From positions 86,023-150,022 of the forward strand of contig NZ_AJLR01000048.1 in NCBI RefSeq assembly GCF_000307855.1: 64,000 nt of DNA, given 5' to 3'. Within the stretch, counting starts at the first letter, position 1; each line of letters starts with the position of its first letter. The notes beneath the pieces were generated by a model that was not told the DNA's origin, did no database searches, and worked only from the letters and a program-made list of their open reading frames with translations. This DNA comes from Schinkia azotoformans LMG 9581 (GTDB lineage Bacteria; Bacillota; Bacilli; Bacillales; Bacillaceae_J). The position numbers and the translations under genes are program-made. This document shows positions 19,782 to 29,756 of the stretch, piece after piece.

Positions 19782-20381
19782 TCAAGTAGAATGCCTATCG
19801 AGAGTGTTATTTTCAATCAATAGTCCGATCTCTTTCATGATGATATCTGTCGCATCCTGTGCAGATAATTTACCTGCGCGAATTGGTTCAAAATCAATCG
19901 GTTTTCCATATACAACCTTCATCTTGTTAAACCGTTTATAAGGACCAATAACAGCACAAGGGACGACAGCAGCATTTGATCTAAGTGCGAAAAAACCAGC
20001 CCCAGCAAGACCTGTCCCCAATTCACCTGTCTTGCTTCTTGTTCCTTCCGGAAATAACCCTAGAACGTTTCCTTCCTTCAATAAGGATAGTCCCGCTTTC
20101 AGGGCATTTCGATCGCTCATCCCCCGCTTTACTGGAAAAGCTCGGATTCCATGCATGATTGTTTTTATGACAGGCATTCTAAAAAGCTCTTCCTTAGCCA
20201 TAAAGCTTATATCCCTCGGACATGTAACGCCGACAAGGGGTGGATCATTATTAGATATATGATTGCTGCAGAGCAAAACGCCCCCATCTTTAGGAATATT
20301 CTCTGTACCTACTACCTCTATTTTGTATTGCGATTTAAAGTAAATGCTGCAAAGAGCTTTCCCAAACTTATATAGCCACAT
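19782..20381 (-). CDS. plsC: 1-acyl-sn-glycerol-3-phosphate acyltransferase family protein
   Basis: This membrane-associated enzyme acylates lysophosphatidate in phospholipid synthesis. The 199-residue protein has the catalytic HX4D motif in SNHISNNDPPL (near residue 40) and the glycerol-phosphate motif LFPEGTRSKTG (near residue 113). It lies 4 nt after cmk, the usual Firmicutes cmk-plsC-rpsA arrangement. B. subtilis uses a gene elsewhere as its main PlsC, so the symbol refers to the family. Confidence 0.85.
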   Translation of the reverse strand: MWLYKFGKALCSIYFKSQYKIEVVGTENIPKDGGVLLCSNHISNNDPPLVGVTCPRDISFMAKEELFRMPVIKTIMHGIRAFPVKRGMSDRNALKAGLSLLKEGNVLGLFPEGTRSKTGELGTGLAGAGFFALRSNAAVVPCAVIGPYKRFNKMKVVYGKPIDFEPIRAGKLSAQDATDIIMKEIGLLIENNTLDRHST

Positions 20382-20385
20382 GGTC

Positions 20386-21054
20386 TCAACTCCTCTCTTC
20401 TATTAACTCAATAATCTTTGCAATGACTTCATCAATTGATAAGGAAGTCGTATCAATCTCTACAGCGTCGATTGCTTTTTGTAAAGGAGCCACTTCTCTC
20501 TCTGAATCTAATTTATCTCTAAGAGAAATCTCTTCTTTTAATTTCTCTAAATCTGTTTGAATTCCTTTTTGTAAATTCTCTTCAAACCTTCTTTTAGCCC
20601 TTTCTTCCACAGAGGCAACCATAAAAACCTTTACTTCTGCATTGGGTAGGACATGCGTTCCAATATCACGGCCATCCATCACAACGCCGCCTTGACGGCT
20701 CAACTGTTGCTGCCTTTCAACGAGTAATTTTCTGACCCCGCTATGCTTAGAAACAATCGATACATGATTGGTTACATCATTTTCGCGTATTTCCTTTGTA
20801 ACATCTTCACCGTTAACCAATACTTTTCCGCCTTTATCTGCCGGTTCCAGCTCAATCTTCGTCTGCAACAATAGGTCAACAAGTTTCGGACCGTCCTCTA
20901 AATCAATCTTTTGTTCGAGAGCTTTATATGTAAGGGCTCGGTACATTGCACCAGTATCTATGTATATGAAAGAACACTTCTCAGCTACACGCTTGGCCAC
21001 AGTACTCTTTCCTGCCGCAGCGGGACCGTCAATTGCAACATTAATCTTTTTCAA
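20386..21054 (-). CDS. cmk: Cytidylate kinase
   Basis: This kinase phosphorylates CMP and dCMP. The protein is about 222 residues, with the P-loop [20 protein letters not shown] at its start, the substrate-binding [12 protein letters not shown], and [18 protein letters not shown] prefer TTG 21054, which is 5-6 nt after GGGGTG; the GTG 21063 lies inside that site. It is the first gene of cmk-plsC-ypfD. Confidence 0.95.
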   Translation of the reverse strand: MKKINVAIDGPAAAGKSTVAKRVAEKCSFIYIDTGAMYRALTYKALEQKIDLEDGPKLVDLLLQTKIELEPADKGGKVLVNGEDVTKEIRENDVTNHVSIVSKHSGVRKLLVERQQQLSRQGGVVMDGRDIGTHVLPNAEVKVFMVASVEERAKRRFEENLQKGIQTDLEKLKEEISLRDKLDSEREVAPLQKAIDAVEIDTTSLSIDEVIAKIIELIEERS

Positions 21055-21121
21055 AAAAATCACCCCAAGTTGATGTAGTCGTAATTAAGTATAAGTTAAG
21101 TTTATTACTTTGTAATCTAAA

Positions 21122-21147
21122 ACAAAAAAAAGCAGGTAAGCCCTGCT
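21122..21147 (-). terminator. Terminator after ypfB
   Basis: The stem AGCAGG/CCTGCT with a short loop is followed by TTTTTTTGTTTT on the minus strand, immediately after the ypfB stop. Confidence 0.85.
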
Positions 21148-21148
21148 A

Positions 21149-21325
21149 TTATCTATTCATCGTTTCAATTATCTCTGAGTACTGATCTTTCATAACACCC
21201 TCATAATAAACAATTTTGTTTAAATAAGGTGCCAGAGTTTCTTTAGAAATCAAATATTGACCAATAATTAAAAATATTAGATGCAGGATCACGAATTTAT
21301 ATATGTATTTTTCAACTGTTTTCAT
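21149..21325 (-). CDS. ypfB: YpfB-type small membrane protein (DUF5359-like)
   Basis: This 58-residue protein, MKTVEKYIYKFVILHLIFLI followed by IGQYLISKETLAPYLNKIVYY, has one membrane segment at residues 10-26 and a charged C terminus. Position between ypfA and cmk and size match B. subtilis ypfB. The upstream sequence has only a weak ribosome site (GGTGTTGGGAAATG). Function unknown. Confidence 0.7.
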   Translation of the reverse strand: MKTVEKYIYKFVILHLIFLIIGQYLISKETLAPYLNKIVYYEGVMKDQYSEIIETMNR

Positions 21326-21380
21326 TTCCCAACACCAACCATTTTTTGGTTAGTATTTCACAGTTTACGGGAACTATGCG

Positions 21381-22037
21381 TTACATTCCTCTTTTTCTTT
21401 CACTTAATTGCCGCTCAAAACAATAGCGTATAATTTGTTGAATTTGGGCTTCTTTTAAATCGATAAATTGAATTGGTGCTTTATCTCTCGTGCCCTTAGT
21501 TCCATAAATAATTCTAATTATCTTACTATGGGCTTTTATATAATTGTATTCACCATTAGACAAAGGTAGCACCAAATAGCAAAATATTTGCGTTTGCGGT
21601 TTAAAATTATGATTTGGAGGTAGGATGATAGCAGCTCCTCCCGCACTTAGATCAACTGTAACGGTTGTAAAAGGCTTAAATTCATCGTTTATCGGATGGA
21701 CAGCAATATCAACGGTTGCATCAATTCGAACAAACTCTCTTCTTTGTACACGGATCAATTTATCTTGACCTGGATAACTAATGATGATCATCGGAATATT
21801 TTCCTTTATTCGGCCGATAATCTCGGATTCAAACATATAGGCAGCATTATCTTTTGCAAAAAAAGAAACTTTAATTTGTGTACCATCTAAAAAAAAGGCT
21901 GTTCTTCCTGTTTTTTCACTGACTGGGTAATCGATTAGAAGTTGATGCCCCCTTTTATCAACAATCTTGCATTTGAATTTTTCACGACTATCTGAATATT
22001 TAATTTCTATATTTAACGTATCCCCAATATTCAGCAT
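21381..22037 (-). CDS. ypfA: PilZ-domain c-di-GMP receptor, flagellar brake
   Basis: YpfA (DgrA) binds c-di-GMP and slows the flagellar motor. The 218-residue protein has an N-terminal YcgR-like domain and a PilZ domain with both ligand motifs: RREFVRID near residue 102 (RxxxR) and VDLSAGGAAIIL near residue 129 (DxSxxG). It lies beside sleB-ypeB as in B. subtilis. Confidence 0.9.
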   Translation of the reverse strand: MLNIGDTLNIEIKYSDSREKFKCKIVDKRGHQLLIDYPVSEKTGRTAFFLDGTQIKVSFFAKDNAAYMFESEIIGRIKENIPMIIISYPGQDKLIRVQRREFVRIDATVDIAVHPINDEFKPFTTVTVDLSAGGAAIILPPNHNFKPQTQIFCYLVLPLSNGEYNYIKAHSKIIRIIYGTKGTRDKAPIQFIDLKEAQIQQIIRYCFERQLSERKRGM

Positions 22038-22089
22038 GTTCGTCCCTCCGTATATCCAACACTACTCATTCCATTATTATCTCATGGAA

Positions 22090-22124
22090 CAAAAAAAAGG
22101 AAAAGTCTAATCGTGACTTTTCCT
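22090..22124 (-). terminator. Terminator of the sleB-ypeB operon
   Basis: The stem AAGGAAAAGTC/GACTTTTCCTT is followed by TTTTTTTGTTCC on the minus strand, directly at the ypeB stop. Confidence 0.9.
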
Positions 22125-23473
22125 TAAACCTGTTCATATATTGGTTCAGCATTCTTTAATTTTTCGACCTTTTCCTCTGAACCATCAATAGCATTAACGT
22201 AAATACGATACGTATCATTATTGATGATCCCTAGTATTTCATAGCATAATGCTTCTTTCCCTAAGTCATCATTGATGATCGCTAATCGGTGTTCCATCAC
22301 TTTTACAGACGGATTCACTTTCCCGCGGGCTTGTTCCAATGATATTTCTGGCTTTGGAATCTTACGCTTATGATGAGCGATTAAATAATCATTGGCCGAA
22401 AATCCGATAATATCTCCTTCATCAAGAGCAACCTTTACTCTAATCGAATCTGGATAGACTCTCACGCCATCCTGCACTGCTACAAAGGTAAAGACACCGA
22501 CATGATCATATTGAGCACTTTCAAAAAGCTGTAAATCTTTAAAGTTTTGATCATTTAAATATTTTTTAGCTTTTTCAGCAGCCTCATTTAAACTAATATT
22601 CGATTGACCTATCTCTCGATGGTTTAATACCCAAATGGGATAACCGCCCTTTTTGGTAATATCCATATATATTTCAGAATTTTGTTTTGGACTATTGATC
22701 GTAATACTGTAAAAGCCGATATCCGAACCTTCCCCATTTTCTGTAACATTCATATTTACAGGTTCTTCAATTTGCAAAAACTTCCTTGCTTCATTCATTG
22801 CCTCTTCTTTTGTTATTTCTTTTCCACTTAAATATTTGAAGCTATTATCGTTTTTTGCATTCATTTGGGTAAATTCAGGACCAAAATTACTCTCTGAATA
22901 TTCTTCAACATTTTTTTCTACAGTTTTAAAACCATCGATAATTGTATTATCAAGATTTTCCTTTTCCGATGCTAGAGCAAGCTCAACGTCCATCCATCTT
23001 AAATTATTTTCAATAACCTGATGCTGTACTTTTCTTAACTCCTGTTGAATTTCAGTTGCATGAGAATATAATTGCTGTAATGTTTTATATTCACCATCTG
23101 TTAACGGCTCCTTTCCCAAATCACGAACAGCAGTTCTATAAGAGAAATCACCAATATTAGATAAAAATTCCTCAGTTTTATTAAATGGCATTAACGTTAG
23201 CGGCAATTGCCCCACATCCGAATGTGCTTCAGATGTAATTCTCCAAACATCAGCCAATGCCGGTGATAGCTGTGACCTTGAGTTCATCGCTAAAGTTGTC
23301 CCAATTTTATCTTGTAATAAATCAATTTGATAAGTTAAATCATGGAATGCCCGTTGATAATTGTTCTCCGCATGAATTAGAATCGCATTTTTTTCCTGGT
23401 GTTCTTGATAACCCCAGAATCCTGTACCAACGACTATAATTGCGAAAAATATGATTAATATGACTCGAAGCAA
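22124..23473 (-). CDS. ypeB: Germination protein YpeB
   Basis: YpeB is a forespore-made membrane protein needed to localise and stabilise SleB. It is 449 residues, with an N-terminal membrane anchor (about 3-20, VILIIFFAIIVVGTGFWGY), a long extracytoplasmic region and C-terminal PepSY-like repeats. I chose TTG 23473, 7 nt after GAGGTG; it aligns with the known YpeB start and gives the usual length. The TTG two codons earlier is too close to the site. It follows sleB by 18 nt. Confidence 0.93.
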   Translation of the reverse strand: MLRVILIIFFAIIVVGTGFWGYQEHQEKNAILIHAENNYQRAFHDLTYQIDLLQDKIGTTLAMNSRSQLSPALADVWRITSEAHSDVGQLPLTLMPFNKTEEFLSNIGDFSYRTAVRDLGKEPLTDGEYKTLQQLYSHATEIQQELRKVQHQVIENNLRWMDVELALASEKENLDNTIIDGFKTVEKNVEEYSESNFGPEFTQMNAKNDNSFKYLSGKEITKEEAMNEARKFLQIEEPVNMNVTENGEGSDIGFYSITINSPKQNSEIYMDITKKGGYPIWVLNHREIGQSNISLNEAAEKAKKYLNDQNFKDLQLFESAQYDHVGVFTFVAVQDGVRVYPDSIRVKVALDEGDIIGFSANDYLIAHHKRKIPKPEISLEQARGKVNPSVKVMEHRLAIINDDLGKEALCYEILGIINNDTYRIYVNAIDGSEEKVEKLKNAEPIYEQV

Positions 23474-23491
23474 AGACAATCACCTCAATTT

Positions 23492-24325
23492 TCACATACA
23501 GAATATATGTTTTCCAATTTGTTTAACTTGCGGCCTACTCCAAATCCACGCAGAAGTGGCAGTATTAGGATTAAAATAATAAATTGCATTTCCCGTAGGA
23601 TCCCATCCATTGATGGCGTCAATAACAGCCTTTTTGGCTGTTTCATTTGGTGTCAACCAGATTTGCCCATCCGCCACAGCGGTAAAAGCCCTTGGTTCAA
23701 AAATAACTCCCGAAATGGTATTAGGAAAGGAGGGGCTATTGACACGATTCAAAATGACCGCAGCAACAGCAACCTGCCCGACATACGGCTCGCCTCTTGC
23801 CTCACCATATACTGCGTTTGCCATTAACTGAATATCATTTTGGGAATATCCATTTGGCATATTAACAGCTGATGGCTTTGACGGAGATGCTTGTTTTTGT
23901 GCAGTTTGTTGTTGTTTAGGTTGATCATTTTTTACTTGTTGTTCCTTTGGTGTTCCACCATAGTATGTAAAACTTTTACCTTGATCTACATTTTTTTTAA
24001 CAAGTGCTTTATCATATTTTGAAGCGTTAACTAGTTTTTGTTTTGTAGCAGCTCCGGCCAAGCCATCGATTGGCATTCCAAATTCAGATTGAAAATTTCG
24101 CAATGCCCAGTAAGTCCCCCATCCAAATACACCATCTATTTTCCCATGGTAAAATCCCAAGTATTGAAGCCTAGCCTGCAATTCAATAACATCATCACCA
24201 ACCGCCCCTATTTGAATGACCTGATTTGAAAAAGCGCTGGCCTTTTCTTCATTTGAAGTAGAGGCAGCAATTCCGACAAGCAGTGTAAGCATAAGCAAAT
24301 ATTTTACTAAATGTTTATAATACAT
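23492..24325 (-). CDS. sleB: Spore cortex-lytic enzyme SleB
   Basis: This lytic transglycosylase degrades cortex peptidoglycan at muramic-delta-lactam during germination. The 277-residue precursor has a signal peptide (residues 8-28), a peptidoglycan-binding domain at about 38-95 (GDDVIELQARLQYLGFY), and a Q/K-rich linker. The hydrolase_2 catalytic domain from about residue 165 starts NAVYGEARGEPYVGQVAVAA with the catalytic Glu. It is operonic with ypeB. I could not settle the sigma-G promoter by eye. Confidence 0.96.
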   Translation of the reverse strand: MYYKHLVKYLLMLTLLVGIAASTSNEEKASAFSNQVIQIGAVGDDVIELQARLQYLGFYHGKIDGVFGWGTYWALRNFQSEFGMPIDGLAGAATKQKLVNASKYDKALVKKNVDQGKSFTYYGGTPKEQQVKNDQPKQQQTAQKQASPSKPSAVNMPNGYSQNDIQLMANAVYGEARGEPYVGQVAVAAVILNRVNSPSFPNTISGVIFEPRAFTAVADGQIWLTPNETAKKAVIDAINGWDPTGNAIYYFNPNTATSAWIWSRPQVKQIGKHIFCM

Positions 24326-24396
24326 GTTTCCAAGAAACCTCCTTATAGGAATGTTACCTATAAGTATTTTCTGTAGAGATTGACATTTTATGCATG

Positions 24397-24440
24397 AAAA
24401 AACACGACAATTACCAATTATGGCAGATGTCGTGTTTTTA
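24397..24440. terminator. Terminator after prsW
   Basis: The stem AACACGACA/TGTCGTGTT spans an 18-nt loop with T-runs on both sides, at the prsW stop. Confidence 0.85.
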
Positions 24441-25133
24441 TTTGGAAATATTATTTGTTTCTTCGAATAACTGGATCACATTTGATTCATCAAGCTGATT
24501 TGCTTCCTTAACCTTTCTTAAAGCATTGATCCAAAGTAAGATCATAAATGGACCGATAATGTATCCCCAATATTCTTTAACCGTTAATAAAATAAAATCG
24601 TACGCTCCGTGAAGAAAAACGGGTAGAAATAAAGACAAGGCAATCCACAGTTTCTTTTTTTCGATCGTGGTAAATTTCCCTTTTCCTAAATAAAAACCCA
24701 TTACAACACCGAATAAAGCGTGACTTGAAACCGGCAAAAGGGCTCTGCCAAAAGCAAATTCGATTCCATTAGCAAATAAATAAAGAATATTTTCAACCGT
24801 TGCAAAACCAAGGGATACAGATACCCCATAGACAATTCCATCATAGCGTTCATTAAATTCTGTATGTTGAAACACGGCGAAATAAAGAATAAACCATTTA
24901 AAAAATTCTTCTAAAAATCCTGATAATAAAAAGGCATTATTCCAATTGCTTTGTAAAACCCCTTCAGTCGAAAAGGCATATTGAATAAACATAATTGGAA
25001 AAACGAGTAAAGCGCCAAATATAAAGGTCCGAAAAACCATACTAATAGGTTCCGCATCAAATTTATCTTTTAAATAAAAATAAGCTAAAAGTGCAAGCCC
25101 AGGTGCCACTCCACTTGATATAATAGCTAACAT
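24438..25133 (-). CDS. prsW: PrsW-type intramembrane protease
   Basis: This site-1 protease cleaves the anti-sigma factor RsiW in B. subtilis. The 231-residue polytopic protein contains the conserved [12 protein letters not shown] (EE motif, near residue 71), the H-containing [18 protein letters not shown], and [12 protein letters not shown]. It starts with ATG 25133. It has its own terminator and appears monocistronic. No sigW operon is present in this window. Confidence 0.9.
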   Translation of the reverse strand: MLAIISSGVAPGLALLAYFYLKDKFDAEPISMVFRTFIFGALLVFPIMFIQYAFSTEGVLQSNWNNAFLLSGFLEEFFKWFILYFAVFQHTEFNERYDGIVYGVSVSLGFATVENILYLFANGIEFAFGRALLPVSSHALFGVVMGFYLGKGKFTTIEKKKLWIALSLFLPVFLHGAYDFILLTVKEYWGYIIGPFMILLWINALRKVKEANQLDESNVIQLFEETNNISK

Positions 25134-25230
25134 TGGGATAAAATAATCCTTTCTTTATACCATTATTTTTACATCTTTAATGGTAACATGAGACATGGTA
25201 TAGAGGAAGAACTAAAAAATTTTGGAATTT

Positions 25231-26196
25231 TCACTTGAAATTTGCTTGCACAATTTTGTCAACTGAGGCTAATAGAACCGCTAATTTTATTCTCGCTTTT
25301 TTACTGTCGTAATCTTCTCCTAACAGGACCCCATTTTGCTTTAGATCATAGGCACTTCCTACATATCCATAGGCTGGGTAGACTTTGCCTTCTTCCGCAC
25401 TTGTCGTAACCATTACAGTAATTTTTGCCGCAATTGCTTTTTTAATCGCATCCATCATATAGGGTGAAACCTGGCCTCTGCCAACCCCTTCCAATACAAT
25501 TCCTTTGGCACCTGCTTTAATGGCAGCTTCGATGAATACCCCGTCCGCCCCCGAATAGCACTTAATTATATCCACTCTTGGTATTTGTTTTTTAATTTGA
25601 TAGTTATCTTTTGTTATTGGTTTTTGATAAATACTGACGATATTATTGTCAATGATGCCAAGATAGCCATATCCGAATGATTCAAAGCCTTGAACGTTGG
25701 AGGCATGAACTTTTTTAACATATTTTGCTGAATAGATCCGCTCATTAAAGACGACAACAACCCCAACATTTTTTAGTTCTTCATTAACGGCAACATAGAT
25801 AGAATTTCGAAGATTGGAATATACATCTGTACCTATATCCTGTGGCGCCCTTTGTGACCCTGTAACAACGATAGGTCTCGAATCGTTAATAGTTAAATCA
25901 AGAAAGTAGGCAGTCTCTTCCATTGAATCGGTTCCGTGTGTTACAACAATACCACAAACTGTTGGATCGTTTAATTCAGTTAAAATTGCACGACGAACTT
26001 TTAACATTTGGCCAAAATCGATATGCATGCTTGGTTTTTGCATAACATCAATAATTTTCACTTCTATATCTTCAGGCAGTTGGCATAGTTCTGCTAATTC
26101 TTCGCCGGACATCGCTCCTGAATTTAATAGGCCTTTTGAAATTTCCTTACTTGCAATCGTTCCACCAGTTGTGATTAAGGCAACTTTTTTTTTCAA
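25231..26196 (-). CDS. ansA: L-asparaginase
   Basis: This enzyme hydrolyses asparagine to aspartate and ammonia. It is 321 residues with the first catalytic Thr in ALITTGGTIAS and the second in THGTDSMEETAYFLDL, plus VTGSQRAP. TTG 26196 is 6 nt from AAGGGTG; the GTG at 26205 overlaps that site. It follows ypdA by 12 nt. It looks like a type I cytoplasmic enzyme (no signal peptide). Confidence 0.9.
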   Translation of the reverse strand: MKKKVALITTGGTIASKEISKGLLNSGAMSGEELAELCQLPEDIEVKIIDVMQKPSMHIDFGQMLKVRRAILTELNDPTVCGIVVTHGTDSMEETAYFLDLTINDSRPIVVTGSQRAPQDIGTDVYSNLRNSIYVAVNEELKNVGVVVVFNERIYSAKYVKKVHASNVQGFESFGYGYLGIIDNNIVSIYQKPITKDNYQIKKQIPRVDIIKCYSGADGVFIEAAIKAGAKGIVLEGVGRGQVSPYMMDAIKKAIAAKITVMVTTSAEEGKVYPAYGYVGSAYDLKQNGVLLGEDYDSKKARIKLAVLLASVDKIVQANFK

Positions 26197-26208
26197 AATC
26201 TTCACCCT

Positions 26209-27195
26209 TTACTGCTGTTGTCCACTAAGATAGTTTGCTATAAGGCCGCCATGAAAACGGCCGTTTTCAATAAAAATTTCATTTGCATTGTTTCCTGCTG
26301 CAATTACTCCAGCAATAAAGATCCCGGTGATATTCGTTTCCATCGTATCTGGATTAAATGAGGGACGGCCTGTTTCCACATCGACACCCACGCCCATTTC
26401 TCTTAAAAAAGCATGGTCTGGTTTATATCCAGTCATTGCAAAGACAAAATCATTTGGCAGTACTTTTTCCTGTCCATTAACAGTATAGATAATCGTGGCA
26501 TCAGTAATTTCGTTTACAATCGCATTAAACTCCATATTGATCTGGCCATGGCGAATCAATGACTCAAACTCAGGTAAAATCCACGGTTTGATGCTTCCAG
26601 AAAATTCACTGCCGCGATATAATACGGTAATGCTTTTTGCTCCCGCTTTATGTAGTTCGAGTGCCGCATCAACTGCAGAATTTTTTCCACCGATGATGGC
26701 AACCTCTGTATTAAAGTATGGATGTGCTTCCTTAAAATAATGCATTACCTTATGCAAATTCTCGCCGGGAATATTCATATAGTTCGGATTATCATAATAT
26801 CCTGTGGCAATAACGATGTGTTTACTTTCATATGTAGTTTTCTCCCCATTTTTCAATTGGGTATAAACAATAAATTGTTGCTCACTTTTCTTTTCGACAC
26901 GAAGAACACGCTCAAATGTATGAATGCGCAACTGTTTCCGTTTCACAACCTCGCGGTAATAACATAATGCTTGATTTCTAGTTGGCTTTCTACTTTCAGA
27001 TACGAATGGAACATCTCCAATTTCCAATTTTTCACTTGTACTAAAAAATGTTTGGTGGGTGGGATATCTATAAACAGCATTAACGATATTTCCTTTTTCT
27101 ATAACAAGTGGTTGAAATCCTTGGTTTTCGAGTGCAATTGCCGCCGCTAAACCGCAAGGTCCACCACCAACAATGATGACATCTTCTTTGTTCAT
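26209..27195 (-). CDS. ypdA: Bacillithiol disulfide reductase YpdA
   Basis: This NADPH-dependent FAD enzyme reduces oxidised bacillithiol. The 328-residue protein has the FAD motif IVGGGPCGLAAAIAL at residue 8 with the conserved Cys in GGGPCG, a second nucleotide motif AIIGGKNSAVDAALEL near residue 168, and FVFAMTGYKPD near the C terminus. Its neighbours gudB and ansA match the Bacillus arrangement. Confidence 0.93.
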   Translation of the reverse strand: MNKEDVIIVGGGPCGLAAAIALENQGFQPLVIEKGNIVNAVYRYPTHQTFFSTSEKLEIGDVPFVSESRKPTRNQALCYYREVVKRKQLRIHTFERVLRVEKKSEQQFIVYTQLKNGEKTTYESKHIVIATGYYDNPNYMNIPGENLHKVMHYFKEAHPYFNTEVAIIGGKNSAVDAALELHKAGAKSITVLYRGSEFSGSIKPWILPEFESLIRHGQINMEFNAIVNEITDATIIYTVNGQEKVLPNDFVFAMTGYKPDHAFLREMGVGVDVETGRPSFNPDTMETNITGIFIAGVIAAGNNANEIFIENGRFHGGLIANYLSGQQQ

Positions 27196-27253
27196 TTGAT
27201 ATTCCTCCTTAAATACAGAAGTCCCCGTAGATTTTACGAGGACTCATGTGTTT

Positions 27254-27313
27254 TATATGTCTAGCTCCAGCGACTCGTAAACTTCGCTAAACGGGCGCTT
27301 CCGCTTTTCGTTA
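27254..27313. repeat. Short dispersed repeat (CTAGCTCCAG...GGGCGCTTCCGCTTTTC)
   Basis: TATGTCTAGCTCCAGCG at one end and GGGCGCTTCCGCTTTTC at the other are separated by about 25 bp and form a hairpin. The same ends occur at 48917-48971 and, more diverged, at 8987-9112. A GTCCCCGTA/TACGAGGAC hairpin lies just upstream (27225-27246). It touches the gudB stop. Confidence 0.65.
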
Positions 27314-28582
27314 TATCCAGCCTCTAAATCTTGATGCTTCTGCCATTTTACGCACACCTACCATGTAAGCTGCTAATCTCATATCAACTTTTCGGGTTTG
27401 TGCTGTTTCATATACATTATTAAAGGCCTTAACCATTACTTTTTGGAGCTTTTCTTCAACTTCTTCTTCTGACCAGTAATAACCTTGGTTATTTTGAACC
27501 CATTCAAAGTAGGATACAGTGACTCCACCAGCACTAGCAAGGACATCAGGCACAAGTAATATTCCGCGGTCCGTTAATATTTTCGTGGCTTCCAATGTAG
27601 TTGGGCCATTAGCTGCTTCCACAATAACCTTCGCTTTAATCTTATTTGCATTTTCTTCTGTAATTTGATTTTCAATTGCTGCTGGGACTAAAATATCGCA
27701 ATCCAGTTCAAGAAGATCTTTATTAGTAATTTTGTTTTTAAATAGCTTCGTTACTGTACCGAAGCTATCACGTCGATCTAGTAGATAATCAATATCAAGT
27801 CCGTTCGGGTCAAACAATGCTCCGTATGCATCAGAAATTCCAATCACCTTTGCACCAGCATCGTGCATAAATTTAGCTAAAAAACTGCCAGCGTTGCCAA
27901 ACCCTTGAACAACGACTTTTGCATCTTTAATATCAATATTCCGTTTCTTTAAAGCCTCATAAATACAAATGGTTACACCTTTCGCAGTTGCGGATTCACG
28001 GCCATGGGAACCTCCAAGCACGAGCGGTTTTCCCGTAATAAAGCCCGGATTATTAAATTCATCCATACGACTGTATTCATCCATCATCCAGGCCATAATT
28101 TGTGAATTAGTAAATACATCCGGGGCCGGAATATCTTTTGTAGGACCGACAATTTGACTGACTGCACGAACATAGCCACGGCTTAAGTTCTCCAGTTCCC
28201 TAAACGACATATCACGTGGATCGCAAATGATCCCACCTTTTCCGCCACCATATGGCAAGTCGACAATTCCGCACTTTAAACTCATCCATATTGAAAGAGC
28301 TTTAACTTCTTTTTCAGTGACACTTGGGTGGAAACGAACACCGCCTTTAGTAGGCCCTACTGCATCATTATGTTGTGCACGGTACCCTGTAAATATTTTG
28401 ATTGATCCGTTATCCATCCGTACGGGGATACGAACGGTCATGATTCGTAACGGTTCTTTTAGCAACTCATATACTTCATCAGAATAACCAAGTTTATCCA
28501 ATGCATTTTTTATAATAATTTGCGTTGATTTCAGGATATCTAGTTTATCATTATTTTCGATTCCTGGTTTATCGGCTGCCAT
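27311..28582 (-). CDS. gudB: NAD-specific glutamate dehydrogenase
   Basis: This catabolic enzyme oxidises glutamate to 2-oxoglutarate and ammonia. The 423-residue protein has the catalytic Lys motif LPYGGGKGGIICDP near residue 110, the nucleotide motif VVQGFGNAGSFLAKF near residue 225, and VEAANGPTTLEATK. I see no in-frame duplication near the active site of the kind that inactivates gudB in the laboratory B. subtilis strain 168, so it should be active. ATG 28582 has a strong AGGAGG site. Confidence 0.93.
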   Translation of the reverse strand: MAADKPGIENNDKLDILKSTQIIIKNALDKLGYSDEVYELLKEPLRIMTVRIPVRMDNGSIKIFTGYRAQHNDAVGPTKGGVRFHPSVTEKEVKALSIWMSLKCGIVDLPYGGGKGGIICDPRDMSFRELENLSRGYVRAVSQIVGPTKDIPAPDVFTNSQIMAWMMDEYSRMDEFNNPGFITGKPLVLGGSHGRESATAKGVTICIYEALKKRNIDIKDAKVVVQGFGNAGSFLAKFMHDAGAKVIGISDAYGALFDPNGLDIDYLLDRRDSFGTVTKLFKNKITNKDLLELDCDILVPAAIENQITEENANKIKAKVIVEAANGPTTLEATKILTDRGILLVPDVLASAGGVTVSYFEWVQNNQGYYWSEEEVEEKLQKVMVKAFNNVYETAQTRKVDMRLAAYMVGVRKMAEASRFRGWI

Positions 28583-28647
28583 GGAATTTTACCTCCTAAA
28601 GATTCACTATAGTATTCATACCCTACTATGAAGCAATGGGTGTTCTT

Positions 28648-29562
28648 TTATTTTAGCGATAATTCTATAAGCCTTTCAATCATATCCTCGTAGGATAAGC
28701 CAATTTCCTTGGCTGCATCAGGAAACAGACTGGTTGGAGTCATTCCCGGTAAGGTATTGACCTCTAATACTACTGGTAAACTGCCATCAAATGGGACAAT
28801 AAAGTCGGTCCGTGAATATGTTTTACAGTTTAATGATTGATGTGCCAAAACAGCATTTTTCTGAAGGTATACCGTTATTTCATCGCTGACTCTTGCAGGA
28901 ATAATATGATCACTACCACCTGGAGCATATTTAGCCTCATAGTCGTAAAATTTATTTTTTGGCACAATTTCAATGACTGGTAGCGCCTGTTCTACACCTT
29001 TTTTTCCTAAAACAGATACAGTAACTTCCATTCCGGCAATAAACTCTTCAATTAATACATCCTCATCATGTTTGAAGGCTTCTTCAATTCCAGCTAGTAA
29101 TTCTTGTTCATTATTTGCAATCGTGATGCCGATTGTTGAGCCTTCACTAGCAGGTTTGACAACAACAGGATAATCGATTTCCAAAACAAAACTTTCACGA
29201 CTAAACGTTTCAGCGTTTATTGCTTGGTCCTTAGCAACACGAATGCCAACACTTTCCATTATTCTTTTGGCTTTAACTTTATTCATCGCTAGCGCTGATC
29301 CCAAAACACCGGAGCCAACATAGGGAATATTCAGCATATCTAAAAGGCCTTGTATTCTTCCATCTTCTCCAAAACGTCCATGCAATCCGATAAAAACAAC
29401 ATCCACATCTAATGTTAATAACTCATTGATTTTACTTGGGTTAAAATCAATCCCGATGACCTCATGGCCTTTCTTTTCTAAAGCATTGATGATCCCTTTT
29501 CCTGATGATAAAGAAACTTCCCGCTCCCCAGATGTTCCCCCATATAAAACAGCTACTTTCAT
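28648..29562 (-). CDS. ddl: D-alanine--D-alanine ligase
   Basis: This ATP-grasp enzyme makes D-Ala-D-Ala for peptidoglycan. About 304-307 residues: MKVAVLYGGTSGEREVSLSS at the start, PYVGSGVLGSALAMNK, the ATP-grasp lid KPASEGSTIGI, and the C-terminal LEVNTLPGMTPTSLFP metal site. The start is uncertain between ATG 29562, TTG 29568 and ATG 29571, all near AAGGAG. It is the short Ddl form. The gene is not next to murF, which is the B. subtilis arrangement. Confidence 0.92.
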   Translation of the reverse strand: MKVAVLYGGTSGEREVSLSSGKGIINALEKKGHEVIGIDFNPSKINELLTLDVDVVFIGLHGRFGEDGRIQGLLDMLNIPYVGSGVLGSALAMNKVKAKRIMESVGIRVAKDQAINAETFSRESFVLEIDYPVVVKPASEGSTIGITIANNEQELLAGIEEAFKHDEDVLIEEFIAGMEVTVSVLGKKGVEQALPVIEIVPKNKFYDYEAKYAPGGSDHIIPARVSDEITVYLQKNAVLAHQSLNCKTYSRTDFIVPFDGSLPVVLEVNTLPGMTPTSLFPDAAKEIGLSYEDMIERLIELSLK

Positions 29563-29713
29563 AACCAACATTCCACTCCTTGCCTATGTCAAAGACTATT
29601 ATCAATTTCATATATTAAAGACACTATCGTATCGTATTCTTTCAAAATAGATGAGTGCCTATTTATTTATCATACCACTAGAGATAACCAAGACAAATCA
29701 TTAATTTTTTTCA

Positions 29714-29750
29714 CAAAAAAGAGGCTGTCTAAAAAATGATCAGCCTACTC
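29714..29750 (-). terminator. Terminator after the MecA-type adaptor gene
   Basis: The stem AGGCTG/CAGCCT with a 13-nt loop is followed by TTTTTTGTG on the minus strand. Confidence 0.8.
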
Positions 29751-29756
29751 ATTTAT

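Noticed and set aside
24326..24400. Sigma-G promoter upstream of sleB
   Set aside because: TGCATA is present near 24389 but no well-spaced CATnnTA -10 could be matched, so I did not list it.
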